Source: Holzapfeliella saturejae
Lineage (GTDB): Bacteria > Bacillota > Bacilli > Lactobacillales > Lactobacillaceae
NCBI RefSeq assembly: GCF_037546065.1
Contig: NZ_JAWMWG010000001.1
Coordinates: 558,001 to 622,000 of the forward strand
Direction: 5' to 3'
Length of the DNA stretch: 64,000 bases
Under the pieces are notes generated by a model. That model searched no databases, was not told the DNA's origin, and saw nothing but the letters and a program-made list of their open reading frames with translations. Shown piece after piece: positions 23,505 through 32,270 of the stretch; positions within the stretch are counted from its first letter, which is position 1, and each line of letters starts with the position of its first letter. The translations under genes were made by a program, and so were the position numbers.

Positions 23505-23537
23505 AAAAGGCGAGGACTTTTAGTCCTTGCCTTTTTA
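23504..23537. terminator. Bidirectional terminator between the exporter and ydiF
   Basis: AAAAAGGCGAGGAC pairs with GTCCTTGCCTTTTT (14 base pairs, one G-U), loop TTTTA, between convergent genes. Confidence 0.9.
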
Positions 23538-25457
23538 TTCGTTTTCTTCTTGTTGTGTTAACCAATATTCCCAATTATCGTTTTCAGTCGATAATTTTTC
23601 ATTAATTGCGTCAATTTCAGATTGGAATTCAGCCATTTTACTATAATCAGTTGCGTATTCAGGTTGAGCCATTTGTTCTTGAATAGCTTCAATCTGACTT
23701 TCATACTTTTCAATATTTTCTTCAGCTTGAGCAATCCCACGTTCAATTTTGCGAATTTCTGCTTGGCGTTTCTTTTGCATCGCATAATCTTCTTTACCAC
23801 CGGTATTGCTTGATTTTACTTGTGCTTGTTGGATTTGTTCATCGGTTGGCTTGATAATCTGTTCTTTTTTCTCTAAGTAATAGTCGTAATTACCATCAAA
23901 AACATAAGCTTGATTATTTTTAACCTCAATCGTTGTGGTTGCTAGTTCATTAATAAAGTAACGGTCATGAGAAACGAATACTAATGTCCCATCAAACTCT
24001 CGTAGTGCTTTTTCAAGGACTTCTTTAGCATCAATGTCCAAGTGGTTAGTCGGTTCATCCATAATTAAAAAGTTGTGATTTTCCATCGACAATACGGTTA
24101 AGGCAAGACGAGCACGCTGTCCACCAGAAAGTTGACCGACGCTTTTTTCAATATCGTCTGCACCAAATAGAAAACTAGCCAAAACACTGCGGATTTCTTT
24201 TTCAGGTGTTAAACGATGACGATTCCAAACGGTATCAATAACTGTTTCTTTGGAATTAAATTGAGAAATTTCTTGATCATAAAAACCAGCAGAAACATTG
24301 GCACCAAATTTATAACTACCTGCAAGAGGTTCTAGTTGCTTAACGAGCGTTTTGAGTAGGGTACTTTTACCAATTCCATTAGCACCTAAGATAGCAACAC
24401 GGTTGTGTTTATTAACTTGCAAGTTGATATCTTTAATCATTGGGTCGTTTTTTTCGTAACCGACACTCATATGATTAATGAGTAGGGCTTCTTTACCACT
24501 TTGCTTGTCGACATTGAATTGCATATTCATTTGACTATGATGTTTAGGGGGTTGAATACGGTCCATTTTTTCAAGTTGTTTGCGACGACTTTGAGCACGC
24601 TTGGTTGTTGAAGCACGGACAATATTTTTTTGAATAAAGTCTTCTTGCTTTTTGATTTCAGCTTGTTGTTTTTCGTAAGCTTCTTGATTTTGACGGTCCA
24701 TTAATTCACGTTGTTCCACATATTTTGAGTAGTTTCCTGTAAAGTGTGTTAACTTTTTGAAACTTAATTCATAAATCTCAGTTGTAATCGCATCTAAGAA
24801 GTACTGGTCGTGAGAGACTGCCAAAATAGCACCAGAATAATTCTTTAAAAAGGTTTCAAGCCAAGTTAACGTTTCAACATCTAAGTGGTTAGTTGGTTCA
24901 TCAAGAACTAATAAATCCGGTTTTTTAAGTAAGAGCTTAACAAAACCTAATCGTGTTTTTTCACCACCAGATAAAGTACTAATCTTTTGATGATACGTTG
25001 ATTCATCAAATTTAAACCCATTTAAAACAGTTTTGATATCAGTTTCATAAGTGAAGCCACCATTAATTTGATAATCATACTGCATTTGATCATAGCGTTT
25101 GAGCAGTTCTTCATCAGGGTTTTCTTGCTGAGCTAACTGCTCTTGAATCGCGGTCATTTTGTTACCTAATTCAATCAAGGGTGTAAAAACTTGCAACATT
25201 TCATCCCAGATAGTTTCGTTAGTATCAAAATTATGTTCTTGTGCAATATAACCAATTTCGATATTTTTGGGCGTTGAAATATGACCAAGTGAAGGCTCTT
25301 CTTGTCCTGTAATCATTTTAAGTAGGGTACTTTTACCCGCACCGTTTGGACCAACTAGTCCAATACGGCTTTTGTTTTGGATTTCAATATCTAGGTTTTC
25401 AAATAAGACATCACTCCCAAAGTGACGTGCTAATTGTTGTCCTTGTAAGATAATCAT
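23535..25457 (-). CDS. ydiF: ABC-F family ATPase (YdiF type)
   Basis: A 640-residue soluble protein with two ABC domains and no membrane segments, the layout of ABC-F ribosome-associated factors. Walker A motifs are GPNGAGKST (about 37) and GANGIGKST (about 359); signature LSGGEKTRL and LSGGQRARL and both Walker B motifs LDEPTNHLD are present. The linker between domains (about 230-310) is charged and helical. The C-terminal region (about 550-640) is a coiled coil, typical of YdiF/Uup-like members. ATG 25457 follows AGGTG. In Bacillus ydiF also lies between tsaD and groESL, which supports orthology. Antibiotic resistance is not implied. Confidence 0.92.
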   Translation of the reverse strand: MIILQGQQLARHFGSDVLFENLDIEIQNKSRIGLVGPNGAGKSTLLKMITGQEEPSLGHISTPKNIEIGYIAQEHNFDTNETIWDEMLQVFTPLIELGNKMTAIQEQLAQQENPDEELLKRYDQMQYDYQINGGFTYETDIKTVLNGFKFDESTYHQKISTLSGGEKTRLGFVKLLLKKPDLLVLDEPTNHLDVETLTWLETFLKNYSGAILAVSHDQYFLDAITTEIYELSFKKLTHFTGNYSKYVEQRELMDRQNQEAYEKQQAEIKKQEDFIQKNIVRASTTKRAQSRRKQLEKMDRIQPPKHHSQMNMQFNVDKQSGKEALLINHMSVGYEKNDPMIKDINLQVNKHNRVAILGANGIGKSTLLKTLVKQLEPLAGSYKFGANVSAGFYDQEISQFNSKETVIDTVWNRHRLTPEKEIRSVLASFLFGADDIEKSVGQLSGGQRARLALTVLSMENHNFLIMDEPTNHLDIDAKEVLEKALREFDGTLVFVSHDRYFINELATTTIEVKNNQAYVFDGNYDYYLEKKEQIIKPTDEQIQQAQVKSSNTGGKEDYAMQKKRQAEIRKIERGIAQAEENIEKYESQIEAIQEQMAQPEYATDYSKMAEFQSEIDAINEKLSTENDNWEYWLTQQEENE

Positions 25458-25559
25458 TATTTCACCTCATTTTTCTTCACTGTTTAGCATATCATAATTC
25501 ATCGTTTTATAAGGGATTTTAAAGATTTTTTAGCATTCAACTTTTTTTCTGCTAAAAAC

Positions 25560-25587
25560 TTGCACTTTTTCATAAAGATGATATTAT
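25560..25587 (+). promoter_or_regulatory. Promoter of groESL
   Basis: TTGCAC, 16-base spacer, TATTAT, directly upstream of the CIRCE operator. Confidence 0.6.
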
Positions 25588-25598
25588 TTACTTAGAAG

Positions 25599-25625
25599 TT
25601 AGCACTTGTTTTATAAGAGTGCTAA
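25599..25625 (+). promoter_or_regulatory. CIRCE operator (HrcA binding site)
   Basis: TTAGCACTT, nine-base spacer, GAGTGCTAA: a single mismatch from the CIRCE consensus. HrcA repressor binding here makes groESL heat-inducible. hrcA itself is not in the window. Confidence 0.96.
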
Positions 25626-25646
25626 TCATTGTAGGAGGGAAATTAA

Positions 25647-25931
25647 ATGTTAAAACCTATTGCTGATCGCGTGATTTTAAAAGTTAAAGAAGATAAAGAA
25701 GAAACCGTTGGCGGAATTGTTTTAGCAAGTAGTGCTCAAGATAAACCACAAGTCGGTGAAGTTGTCGCCGTTGGGCAAGGTGCTCGAACTCGTGAGGGTC
25801 AACGCCTCCCCTTGACTGTTAAAGTTGGAGATAACGTTTATTATGATAAATACGCAGGTACAACCCTAAAATATGAAAATGAAGATTACTTAGTATTGAA
25901 AGAAAACGATATTTTAGCAATTATTGATTAA
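25647..25931 (+). CDS. groES: Co-chaperonin GroES
   Basis: A 94-residue lid protein of the GroEL chamber. It begins MLKPIADRVILKV; the mobile loop (VGGIVLASSAQDKPQVGEVVAVG) binds GroEL, and VYYDKYAGTTLKYENEDYLVLKENDILAII is the conserved end. The family length is normal. AGGAGG lies before the ATG. It is the first gene of the heat-shock operon, behind the CIRCE element, with groEL 23 bases downstream. Confidence 0.98.
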   Translation: MLKPIADRVILKVKEDKEETVGGIVLASSAQDKPQVGEVVAVGQGARTREGQRLPLTVKVGDNVYYDKYAGTTLKYENEDYLVLKENDILAIID

Positions 25932-25954
25932 TTTTTTAATGAGGTGAAGTTAAA

Positions 25955-27574
25955 ATGGCAAAAGAAATTAAGTTTTCAGAAGATGCACGTCGTGCAATGT
26001 TACGTGGTGTTAACAAATTAGCGGATACTGTTAAAGCAACTATTGGACCTAAAGGTCGTAACGTTGTGTTAGAAAAAAGTTATGGCTCACCAGAAATTAC
26101 AAACGATGGTGTGACGATTGCAAAATCAATCGAACTGGAAGACCACTTTGAAAATATGGGAGCTAAATTGGTAGCTGAAGTGGCTTCAAAAACCAATGAT
26201 ATCGCCGGAGATGGAACGACAACAGCGACTGTACTAGCACAAGCAATTATTCAAGAAGGATTAAAAAATGTTACTTCTGGTGCTAACCCTGTGGGTATTC
26301 GTCAAGGGATTGAATTAGCTACTAAAAAGGCCGTTGAAGAACTACATAAAATGTCACACAAAGTGGCTAATAAAGATGAAATCGCACAAGTTGCGTCAAT
26401 CTCAGCAGCTAATGAACAAGTTGGACGTCTGATTGCAGATGCGATGGAAAAAGTTGGTAATGATGGTGTTATCACAATTGAAGAATCAAAAGGTATTGAA
26501 ACTGAATTAAGCGTGGTTGAAGGGATGCAATTTGATCGCGGTTATTTGTCACAATACATGGTAACTGATAACGATAAAATGGAAGCAGACCTTGATAACC
26601 CATACATTTTAGTAACTGACAAGAAAATTTCAAATATTCAAGAAATTTTGCCTCTATTGCAAGAAATTGTTCAACAAGGGAAAGCCTTGATGATTATTGC
26701 TGATGATATTGATGGGGAAGCATTGCCAACACTTGTGTTGAATAAAATTCGTGGAACTTTCAATGTTGTCGCAGTTAAGGCACCAGGTTTTGGTGATCGT
26801 CGTAAAGAGCAACTAGCTGATATTGCAGCTCTTACAGGTGCAACTGTTATCACAGAAGATTTAGGCCTAGAATTAAAAGATACAAAACTAGAACAACTTG
26901 GACAAGCCGGTCGTGTTACTGTAACAAAAGACAATACAACAATTGTTGAAGGCGCAGGCGATAAAGCGGCTATTGCAGAACGTGTTAATACCTTGAAAAA
27001 ACAAATTGCTGATTCAACATCAGACTTTGACCGTGAAAAATTACAAGAGCGTCTAGCAAAATTAGCTGGTGGTGTGGCTGTAATCAAAGTTGGTGCAGCA
27101 ACTGAAACTGAGTTAAAAGAACGCAAATATCGGATTGAAGATGCACTAAATGCTACTCGTGCAGCTGTTGAAGAAGGATACGTTGCTGGTGGTGGTACTG
27201 CATTGGCTAACGCTGTGAAAGCAGTTGCTTCTCTTGAAGAAACTGGCGACGTGCAAACAGGTATTAATATCGTCAAAGCTGCTCTTGAAGCTCCTGTTCG
27301 TCAAATTGTAACGAATGCAGGTCTTGAAGGTTCTATTATTGTCGAACGTTTGAATAATGAAGACCCTGAAGTTGGCTATGATCCCGTAACTGACAAATGG
27401 ACCAATATGATTGAAGCTGGTATTATTGATCCAACTAAAGTTACACGTTCAGCTCTACAAAATGCCGCATCTGTTGCCGCATTGATGCTAACAACTGAAG
27501 CTGTTGTGACTGAAGTTGATAAAGATAATGAAACAAATCAAGCACCAATGAACCCAGGAATGGGTATGATGTAG
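25955..27574 (+). CDS. groEL: 60-kDa chaperonin GroEL
   Basis: A 539-residue subunit of the ATP-dependent folding chamber. It begins MAKEIKFSEDARRAMLRG; the ATP site GDGTTTATVLAQ (about 85-96) and TIGPKGRNVVLEKSYG (about 29-44) are intact. The apical domain covers about 190-370, and AAVEEGYVAGGGTALANA near 405 is the classic signature. The C-terminus is Met/Gly/Pro-rich (NPGMGMM), a short form of the usual GGM tail. It is translated from ATG after GAGGTG and followed by a terminator. Confidence 0.98.
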   Translation: MAKEIKFSEDARRAMLRGVNKLADTVKATIGPKGRNVVLEKSYGSPEITNDGVTIAKSIELEDHFENMGAKLVAEVASKTNDIAGDGTTTATVLAQAIIQEGLKNVTSGANPVGIRQGIELATKKAVEELHKMSHKVANKDEIAQVASISAANEQVGRLIADAMEKVGNDGVITIEESKGIETELSVVEGMQFDRGYLSQYMVTDNDKMEADLDNPYILVTDKKISNIQEILPLLQEIVQQGKALMIIADDIDGEALPTLVLNKIRGTFNVVAVKAPGFGDRRKEQLADIAALTGATVITEDLGLELKDTKLEQLGQAGRVTVTKDNTTIVEGAGDKAAIAERVNTLKKQIADSTSDFDREKLQERLAKLAGGVAVIKVGAATETELKERKYRIEDALNATRAAVEEGYVAGGGTALANAVKAVASLEETGDVQTGINIVKAALEAPVRQIVTNAGLEGSIIVERLNNEDPEVGYDPVTDKWTNMIEAGIIDPTKVTRSALQNAASVAALMLTTEAVVTEVDKDNETNQAPMNPGMGMM

Positions 27575-27590
27575 CCTATTAAATTTCATA

Positions 27591-27632
27591 AAAAGAAGCC
27601 TATGGAAGTTATAACTTGCCGTAGGCTTTTTT
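27591..27632 (+). terminator. Rho-independent terminator after groEL
   Basis: AGCCTATGG pairs with CCGTAGGCT (one G-U), with AAGT/ACTT above it and a T run after. Confidence 0.86.
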
Positions 27633-27754
27633 ATGTGGCACAATAACGCTGTTGTAAATCTTAAATTTTTTTAAAATTATGGTAGATTTTACAGATTAAA
27701 TAGCGTAATATTTGTGAAGTTATTGAAAAAGTTCATTATGTGGAGGTGCCCGTG

Positions 27755-29587
27755 ATGGGACAATTTAAACGTTTGATTTTAGGAAAGCCTTTAAAATCAA
27801 ATGAAGAAGGCGACCAAAAGCTAACCAGATTCAAAGCGCTAGCGATGTTAAGTTCAGATGCTTTATCGAGTGTGGCTTATGGGACTGAAGAAATTGTAAT
27901 GGTGCTGGTAACACTTTCTGCAGCAGCAATCTGGTACTCACTACCAATTGCCTTTTTTGTTTTAGTGCTACTATTATCTTTAACAATTTCTTACCGTCAA
28001 ATTATTCGTGCCTACCCAGATGGTGGTGGAGCTTATAAGGTATCTAGTGACAATTTGGGCAAATCATCAGGACTTGTTGCTGGTGGTGCACTATTGATTG
28101 ATTACATATTAACGGTGGCGGTTAGTGTTTCAGCTGGTTCTGAAGCGATAACATCTGCTATACCAGCTCTCTACGGGCATCAAGTCGCAATAGCGATTAC
28201 CATTATTATTATTTTAACCATTTTAAATTTAAGAGGATTAAGTGAATCAGCTAATTTCTTGATGATTCCAGTTTATCTCTTTATCGGCTCAATTTTACTG
28301 ATGATTGGTGTTGGATTATTTAGAATTATGGCTGGTCAGATTCCTTATCACGCTGCTTCTCCAGTTGGTGGCGTTGTGCCAGGAATTACGGCAGCGTTAG
28401 TGTTAAAAGCATTCTCCAGTGGCTCATCATCACTAACTGGTGTTGAAGCTATTTCAAATGCTGTTCCATTTTTCAAAAAACCTCGTGCTAAAAATGCAGC
28501 GGGGACATTGACTATTATGGCGATTGTTTTAGGAATTTTCTTTGCAGGAATTACATTCTTAAACTACTGGTACGGTATTGTGCCAGAAGAAAAGGTAACG
28601 GTCTTATCTCAAGTAGCAGCTAAGACTTTTGGCGGTGAAAATATTTTCTATTACATCGTGCAGTTTGCAACAGCCTTTATTCTAGCTGTTGCAGCTAATA
28701 CTGGGTTCTCTGCGTTCCCTGTATTATCATCAAACCTAGCTAAAGATAAATTTTTACCTCATAACTATATGGATCGTGGTGATCGTTTAGCTTACTCAAA
28801 CGGAATTTTGACATTAGCAATCGGTTCAATTATTTTAATTGTGCTATTTGGTGGTGTAACATCAAAACTAATTCCACTTTATGCAGCAGGTGTATTTATT
28901 CCATTCACCTTGTCTCAAACAGGGATGATTGTAAAATGGTATAAAGAAAAGCCAAAACGTTGGGTAGCTAAAGCATTCGCAAACTTTGTCGGTGCATTTA
29001 TCTCATTTGCTATTTTGATTATCTTAATTGTCTTTCGTTTAGGCGAAATTTGGCCATTATTTGTTATTATGCCATTTTTAGTTTGGTTCTTTTATAAGAT
29101 TAGAAACCACTATGAAAATGTGGCTGAACAATTACGATTGGAACAAGAAGGCGCAAAATATCACCACTATGATGGGTCAACAGTTATTGTACTTGTTTCA
29201 AATGTGACACAAGTAACAAAAGGTGCGATTGCTTACGCCCAATCAATTGGGGATTACGTGATTGCTATGCACGTTTCAATGGATGAAAACCCTGAAAAAG
29301 AAAAAGAAACGCAAGAACAATTTAGAAAAGACTTCCCAAACATTCGATTTGTGGACGTTCACTCTTCTTATCGTTCTGTGATTAAACCAGTTGTGCGATT
29401 TACGGGTGTTATTTCTAAAAACGCACAACAACGTAATTTCTCAACAACGGTATTGATTCCACAATTTGTACCTAATAAACAATGGCAATTAGCCTTGCAT
29501 AACCAAACTGCTTTAAGATTGAGACAAGCGTTTAGTAAACATGAAAATATTATTGTTTCAACTTACAGCTACCATCTAAAAAAATAA
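27755..29587 (+). CDS. kimA: KimA-type potassium transporter
   Basis: A 610-residue APC/KUP-superfamily membrane protein of the KimA (YdaO) family, high-affinity proton-coupled potassium importers inhibited by c-di-AMP in Bacillus and Listeria. It has an N-terminal cytosolic stretch, about 12 helices (about 40-455) including SSDALSSVAYGTEEI and YPDGGGAYKVSSDNLG, and a soluble C-terminal domain (about 470-610, STVIVLVSNVTQVTKGAIAYAQSIGDYVIAMHV). ATG 27755 is chosen because GGAGGTG lies 6 bases upstream; GTG 27740 overlaps that site. Unlike Bacillus, no c-di-AMP riboswitch fits in the 120-base upstream gap. Confidence 0.87.
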   Translation: MGQFKRLILGKPLKSNEEGDQKLTRFKALAMLSSDALSSVAYGTEEIVMVLVTLSAAAIWYSLPIAFFVLVLLLSLTISYRQIIRAYPDGGGAYKVSSDNLGKSSGLVAGGALLIDYILTVAVSVSAGSEAITSAIPALYGHQVAIAITIIIILTILNLRGLSESANFLMIPVYLFIGSILLMIGVGLFRIMAGQIPYHAASPVGGVVPGITAALVLKAFSSGSSSLTGVEAISNAVPFFKKPRAKNAAGTLTIMAIVLGIFFAGITFLNYWYGIVPEEKVTVLSQVAAKTFGGENIFYYIVQFATAFILAVAANTGFSAFPVLSSNLAKDKFLPHNYMDRGDRLAYSNGILTLAIGSIILIVLFGGVTSKLIPLYAAGVFIPFTLSQTGMIVKWYKEKPKRWVAKAFANFVGAFISFAILIILIVFRLGEIWPLFVIMPFLVWFFYKIRNHYENVAEQLRLEQEGAKYHHYDGSTVIVLVSNVTQVTKGAIAYAQSIGDYVIAMHVSMDENPEKEKETQEQFRKDFPNIRFVDVHSSYRSVIKPVVRFTGVISKNAQQRNFSTTVLIPQFVPNKQWQLALHNQTALRLRQAFSKHENIIVSTYSYHLKK

Positions 29588-29597
29588 ATAATCTGTT

Positions 29598-29630
29598 AAA
29601 TAAGGGACATAAAATGTTCCTTATTTTTTG
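29598..29630 (+). terminator. Rho-independent terminator after kimA
   Basis: AAATAAGGGACA pairs with TGTTCCTTATTT (12 base pairs, one G-U), loop TAAAA, T tract. Confidence 0.88.
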
Positions 29631-29637
29631 TTATAAT
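29629..29637 (+). promoter_or_regulatory. Extended -10 promoter of the mutS operon
   Basis: TGTTATAAT: TG, one base, consensus TATAAT, beginning in the tail of the kimA terminator. No clear -35 box. Confidence 0.5.
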
Positions 29638-29668
29638 TAAAGGGAATAAGAAAAAGGGAACGATGAAA

Positions 29669-32251
29669 ATGGCAAAATCACAAACTCCAATGATGAAACA
29701 ATATTATGAAATTAAAGCAAAATATCCCGACGCGTTTTTATTTTATCGTGTAGGTGATTTTTATGAACTATTTGAAGAAGATGCAGTCTTAGGGGCAAAG
29801 CTATTAGAACTGACCTTAACTTATCGTAATAAAAATACAGAAAATAGAACGCCAATGGCAGGAATGCCCCACCATGCTATCCAAAATTATATTGATAGCT
29901 TAGTTGATAAGGGCTACAAAGTCGCTATTTGTGATCAAGTTGAAGATCCAAAAGATGCTCAAGGAATGGTTAAGCGTGAAGTGGTACAACTGATTACACC
30001 AGGAACCATGATGGATGAAAAGCCAGAGCAAGCAACTGAAAATAATTACTTGACTTCAGTTAGTTTTGAAGAAGCCGAATATGGGCTAAGTTATTCCGAT
30101 TTGGCAACTGGTGAAGTTCAAACTACTCATTTTGATACTTTTGATTCGGTTTTTAATGAATTGTTGTCGTTACAAACTAAAGAAGTGATTTGGTCTGGAG
30201 AATTGACTGCACCGCAACAATCTATACTTAAAAAAGCTAACATCTTAGTTTCTACACCTGTTGTAGCTACACAAGGCGAAAGTGAACAAGAATTTGTGAG
30301 TCAGCGATTGACTAACAATAGTGAATTACGAGCAACCAAGCAATTGATTCAATATATTGTTGAAACGCAAAAACGCCAACTTGCTCACTTACAAATTGCA
30401 AAAAGTTATGAAGCCAAGTCTTACCTGCAAATGAGTCATGTCGTTAAGCAAAACCTTGAAATTACGCAATCCAGTAAAACGCACAAAAAAATGGGTTCTT
30501 TATATTGGTTAATGGATAAGACTAAAACTGCTATGGGAAGTCGCTTGCTAAAACACTGGCTTGAACGTCCCTTAGTACTTGAAAAAGATATTTTATATCG
30601 CCAAAACATGGTACAGGCTCTATTAGATGATTTCTTTACACGTGAAGAAATTGCGGATGCTTTGAAGAACGTTTATGATTTAGAGCGACTAACGGGACGT
30701 GTTGCCTTTGGAAATATTAATGGCCGTCAAATGCGTCAATTAGGCCAATCATTAAGCCAAATTCCAAAGATTATTCAGTTGTTGGATAGTTCAGATAATG
30801 AATTTTTACAAAAATATGCAGATGAGATTGTCGACTTATCAAGTTTAGGAGAAAAAATCTTAACAGCTATCGTTGATGATCCGCCTATTTTAGTTACAGA
30901 AGGTAGCTTAATTAAAGAGGGTTATGATCAACAATTGGACGAGTATTATCATGCGATGCATAACGGAACTAAGTGGTTAGCAGATTTAGAACGACAAGAA
31001 AAAGAAGCAACAGGAATTCCTAGTTTAAAAATCGGCTATAATAAAGTATTTGGCTATTATTTAGAAGTGACCAATACGCACAAAGATAAAGTTCCTGAAC
31101 GTTATGAGCGTAAACAAACGTTATCTAACTCAGAGCGTTATCTGACACCGGAATTAAAGGAAATGCAAACGTTAATCTTACAAGCACAAACTAATTCTGT
31201 TGATTACCAATATGACTTATTTGTTTCTTTACGTGATGAAGTTAAGAGTCACATCAAATTATTGCAACAACTATCTCACAGTATTGCAGCATTAGATGTT
31301 TTAACCAGTTTTAGCGTTTTAGCTGAAGATAAGCGATTAGTTAGACCACAGTTAACCACTGAACATACCATTGCAGTTGAAGAAGGTCGTCATCCAGTTG
31401 TAGAAGCCGTTTTAGAAAATGATCAGTATATTCCAAATAATATTGAGATGGATGAAGAAACGGATATCTTTTTAATTACAGGACCTAACATGTCAGGTAA
31501 AAGTACTTATATGAGACAAATGGCACTTATTGCAATTATGAATCAAGTCGGCTCATTTGTACCCGCTGCATCGGCAAAATTACCGATTTTTGATAAGGTA
31601 TTTACTCGAATTGGGGCTGCTGATGATTTAATATCAGGGCAATCAACATTTATGGTAGAAATGAATGAAGCTAATCAAGCTTTAAAACATGCGACTGCTA
31701 AATCTTTGATTTTATTTGATGAAATTGGTAGAGGAACCGCAACCTATGATGGGATGTCACTAGCTGGTGCAATTATTAAGTACTTGCACCAAAAAGTTGG
31801 TGCTAAGACATTATTTGCAACGCATTATCATGAACTGACAGCTTTAGAGCAACAATTGCCACATCTAAAAAATGTTCATGTGGGTGCCAGTGAAAAAGAT
31901 GGTAAACTAACCTTTTTACACAAAATTATTGCAGGTCCAGCAGATCAGTCTTATGGGATTCATGTTGCACAACTAGCAGGGTTACCTAAAGAAGTTATTG
32001 TTCAAGCAAATCAAATGTTACAGGAATTTGAAGGTCAAGATAAAGCTCAGTTAGTTGAACCTGATAATCAGCTAGATTTATTTACTGCAGAGTCCCTTGA
32101 AGAATCGACAACTAAAACGCAAACCGAAAACTCAAATCAAACTAATCAGCAAATTATTAATGAAATTAAGTCAGTTAATTTGATGAATAAAACACCATTT
32201 GAATTAATGAATTTAATGAATCAATGGCAGCAAAAATTGACTGAAGATTAA
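29669..32251 (+). CDS. mutS: DNA mismatch repair protein MutS
   Basis: Recognises mismatches and small loops as a clamp dimer. About 860 residues. The N-terminal mismatch-binding domain has FYRVGDFYELFEEDA with the Phe-x-Glu motif (GDFYELF). The core and lever follow, and the C-terminal ATPase has Walker A GPNMSGKST (about 605), Walker B LILFDEIGRGTATYDG and the FATHYHEL switch. The start may be ATG 29669 (9 bases after AGGGA) or the in-frame ATG 29663, which is very close to the same site. mutL, ruvA, ruvB, queA, tgt and yajC follow on the same strand. Confidence 0.97.
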   Translation: MAKSQTPMMKQYYEIKAKYPDAFLFYRVGDFYELFEEDAVLGAKLLELTLTYRNKNTENRTPMAGMPHHAIQNYIDSLVDKGYKVAICDQVEDPKDAQGMVKREVVQLITPGTMMDEKPEQATENNYLTSVSFEEAEYGLSYSDLATGEVQTTHFDTFDSVFNELLSLQTKEVIWSGELTAPQQSILKKANILVSTPVVATQGESEQEFVSQRLTNNSELRATKQLIQYIVETQKRQLAHLQIAKSYEAKSYLQMSHVVKQNLEITQSSKTHKKMGSLYWLMDKTKTAMGSRLLKHWLERPLVLEKDILYRQNMVQALLDDFFTREEIADALKNVYDLERLTGRVAFGNINGRQMRQLGQSLSQIPKIIQLLDSSDNEFLQKYADEIVDLSSLGEKILTAIVDDPPILVTEGSLIKEGYDQQLDEYYHAMHNGTKWLADLERQEKEATGIPSLKIGYNKVFGYYLEVTNTHKDKVPERYERKQTLSNSERYLTPELKEMQTLILQAQTNSVDYQYDLFVSLRDEVKSHIKLLQQLSHSIAALDVLTSFSVLAEDKRLVRPQLTTEHTIAVEEGRHPVVEAVLENDQYIPNNIEMDEETDIFLITGPNMSGKSTYMRQMALIAIMNQVGSFVPAASAKLPIFDKVFTRIGAADDLISGQSTFMVEMNEANQALKHATAKSLILFDEIGRGTATYDGMSLAGAIIKYLHQKVGAKTLFATHYHELTALEQQLPHLKNVHVGASEKDGKLTFLHKIIAGPADQSYGIHVAQLAGLPKEVIVQANQMLQEFEGQDKAQLVEPDNQLDLFTAESLEESTTKTQTENSNQTNQQIINEIKSVNLMNKTPFELMNLMNQWQQKLTED

Positions 32252-32270
32252 AGAAGTAAGGAGTTGCAAG

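Noticed and set aside
23535..25457. ABC-F gene as an antibiotic resistance determinant
   Set aside because: Position and C-terminal coiled coil match housekeeping YdiF; nothing shows the long interdomain loop typical of drug-protection ABC-F proteins.
26671..27276. Open frame of about 200 codons antisense to groEL
   Set aside because: It is a mirror of a strongly conserved coding gene, has Ser/Ala-rich low-complexity content and no ribosome site or homology I recognise.
27633..27754. Possible c-di-AMP riboswitch before kimA
   Set aside because: The gap is too short and none of the expected conserved parts were seen.
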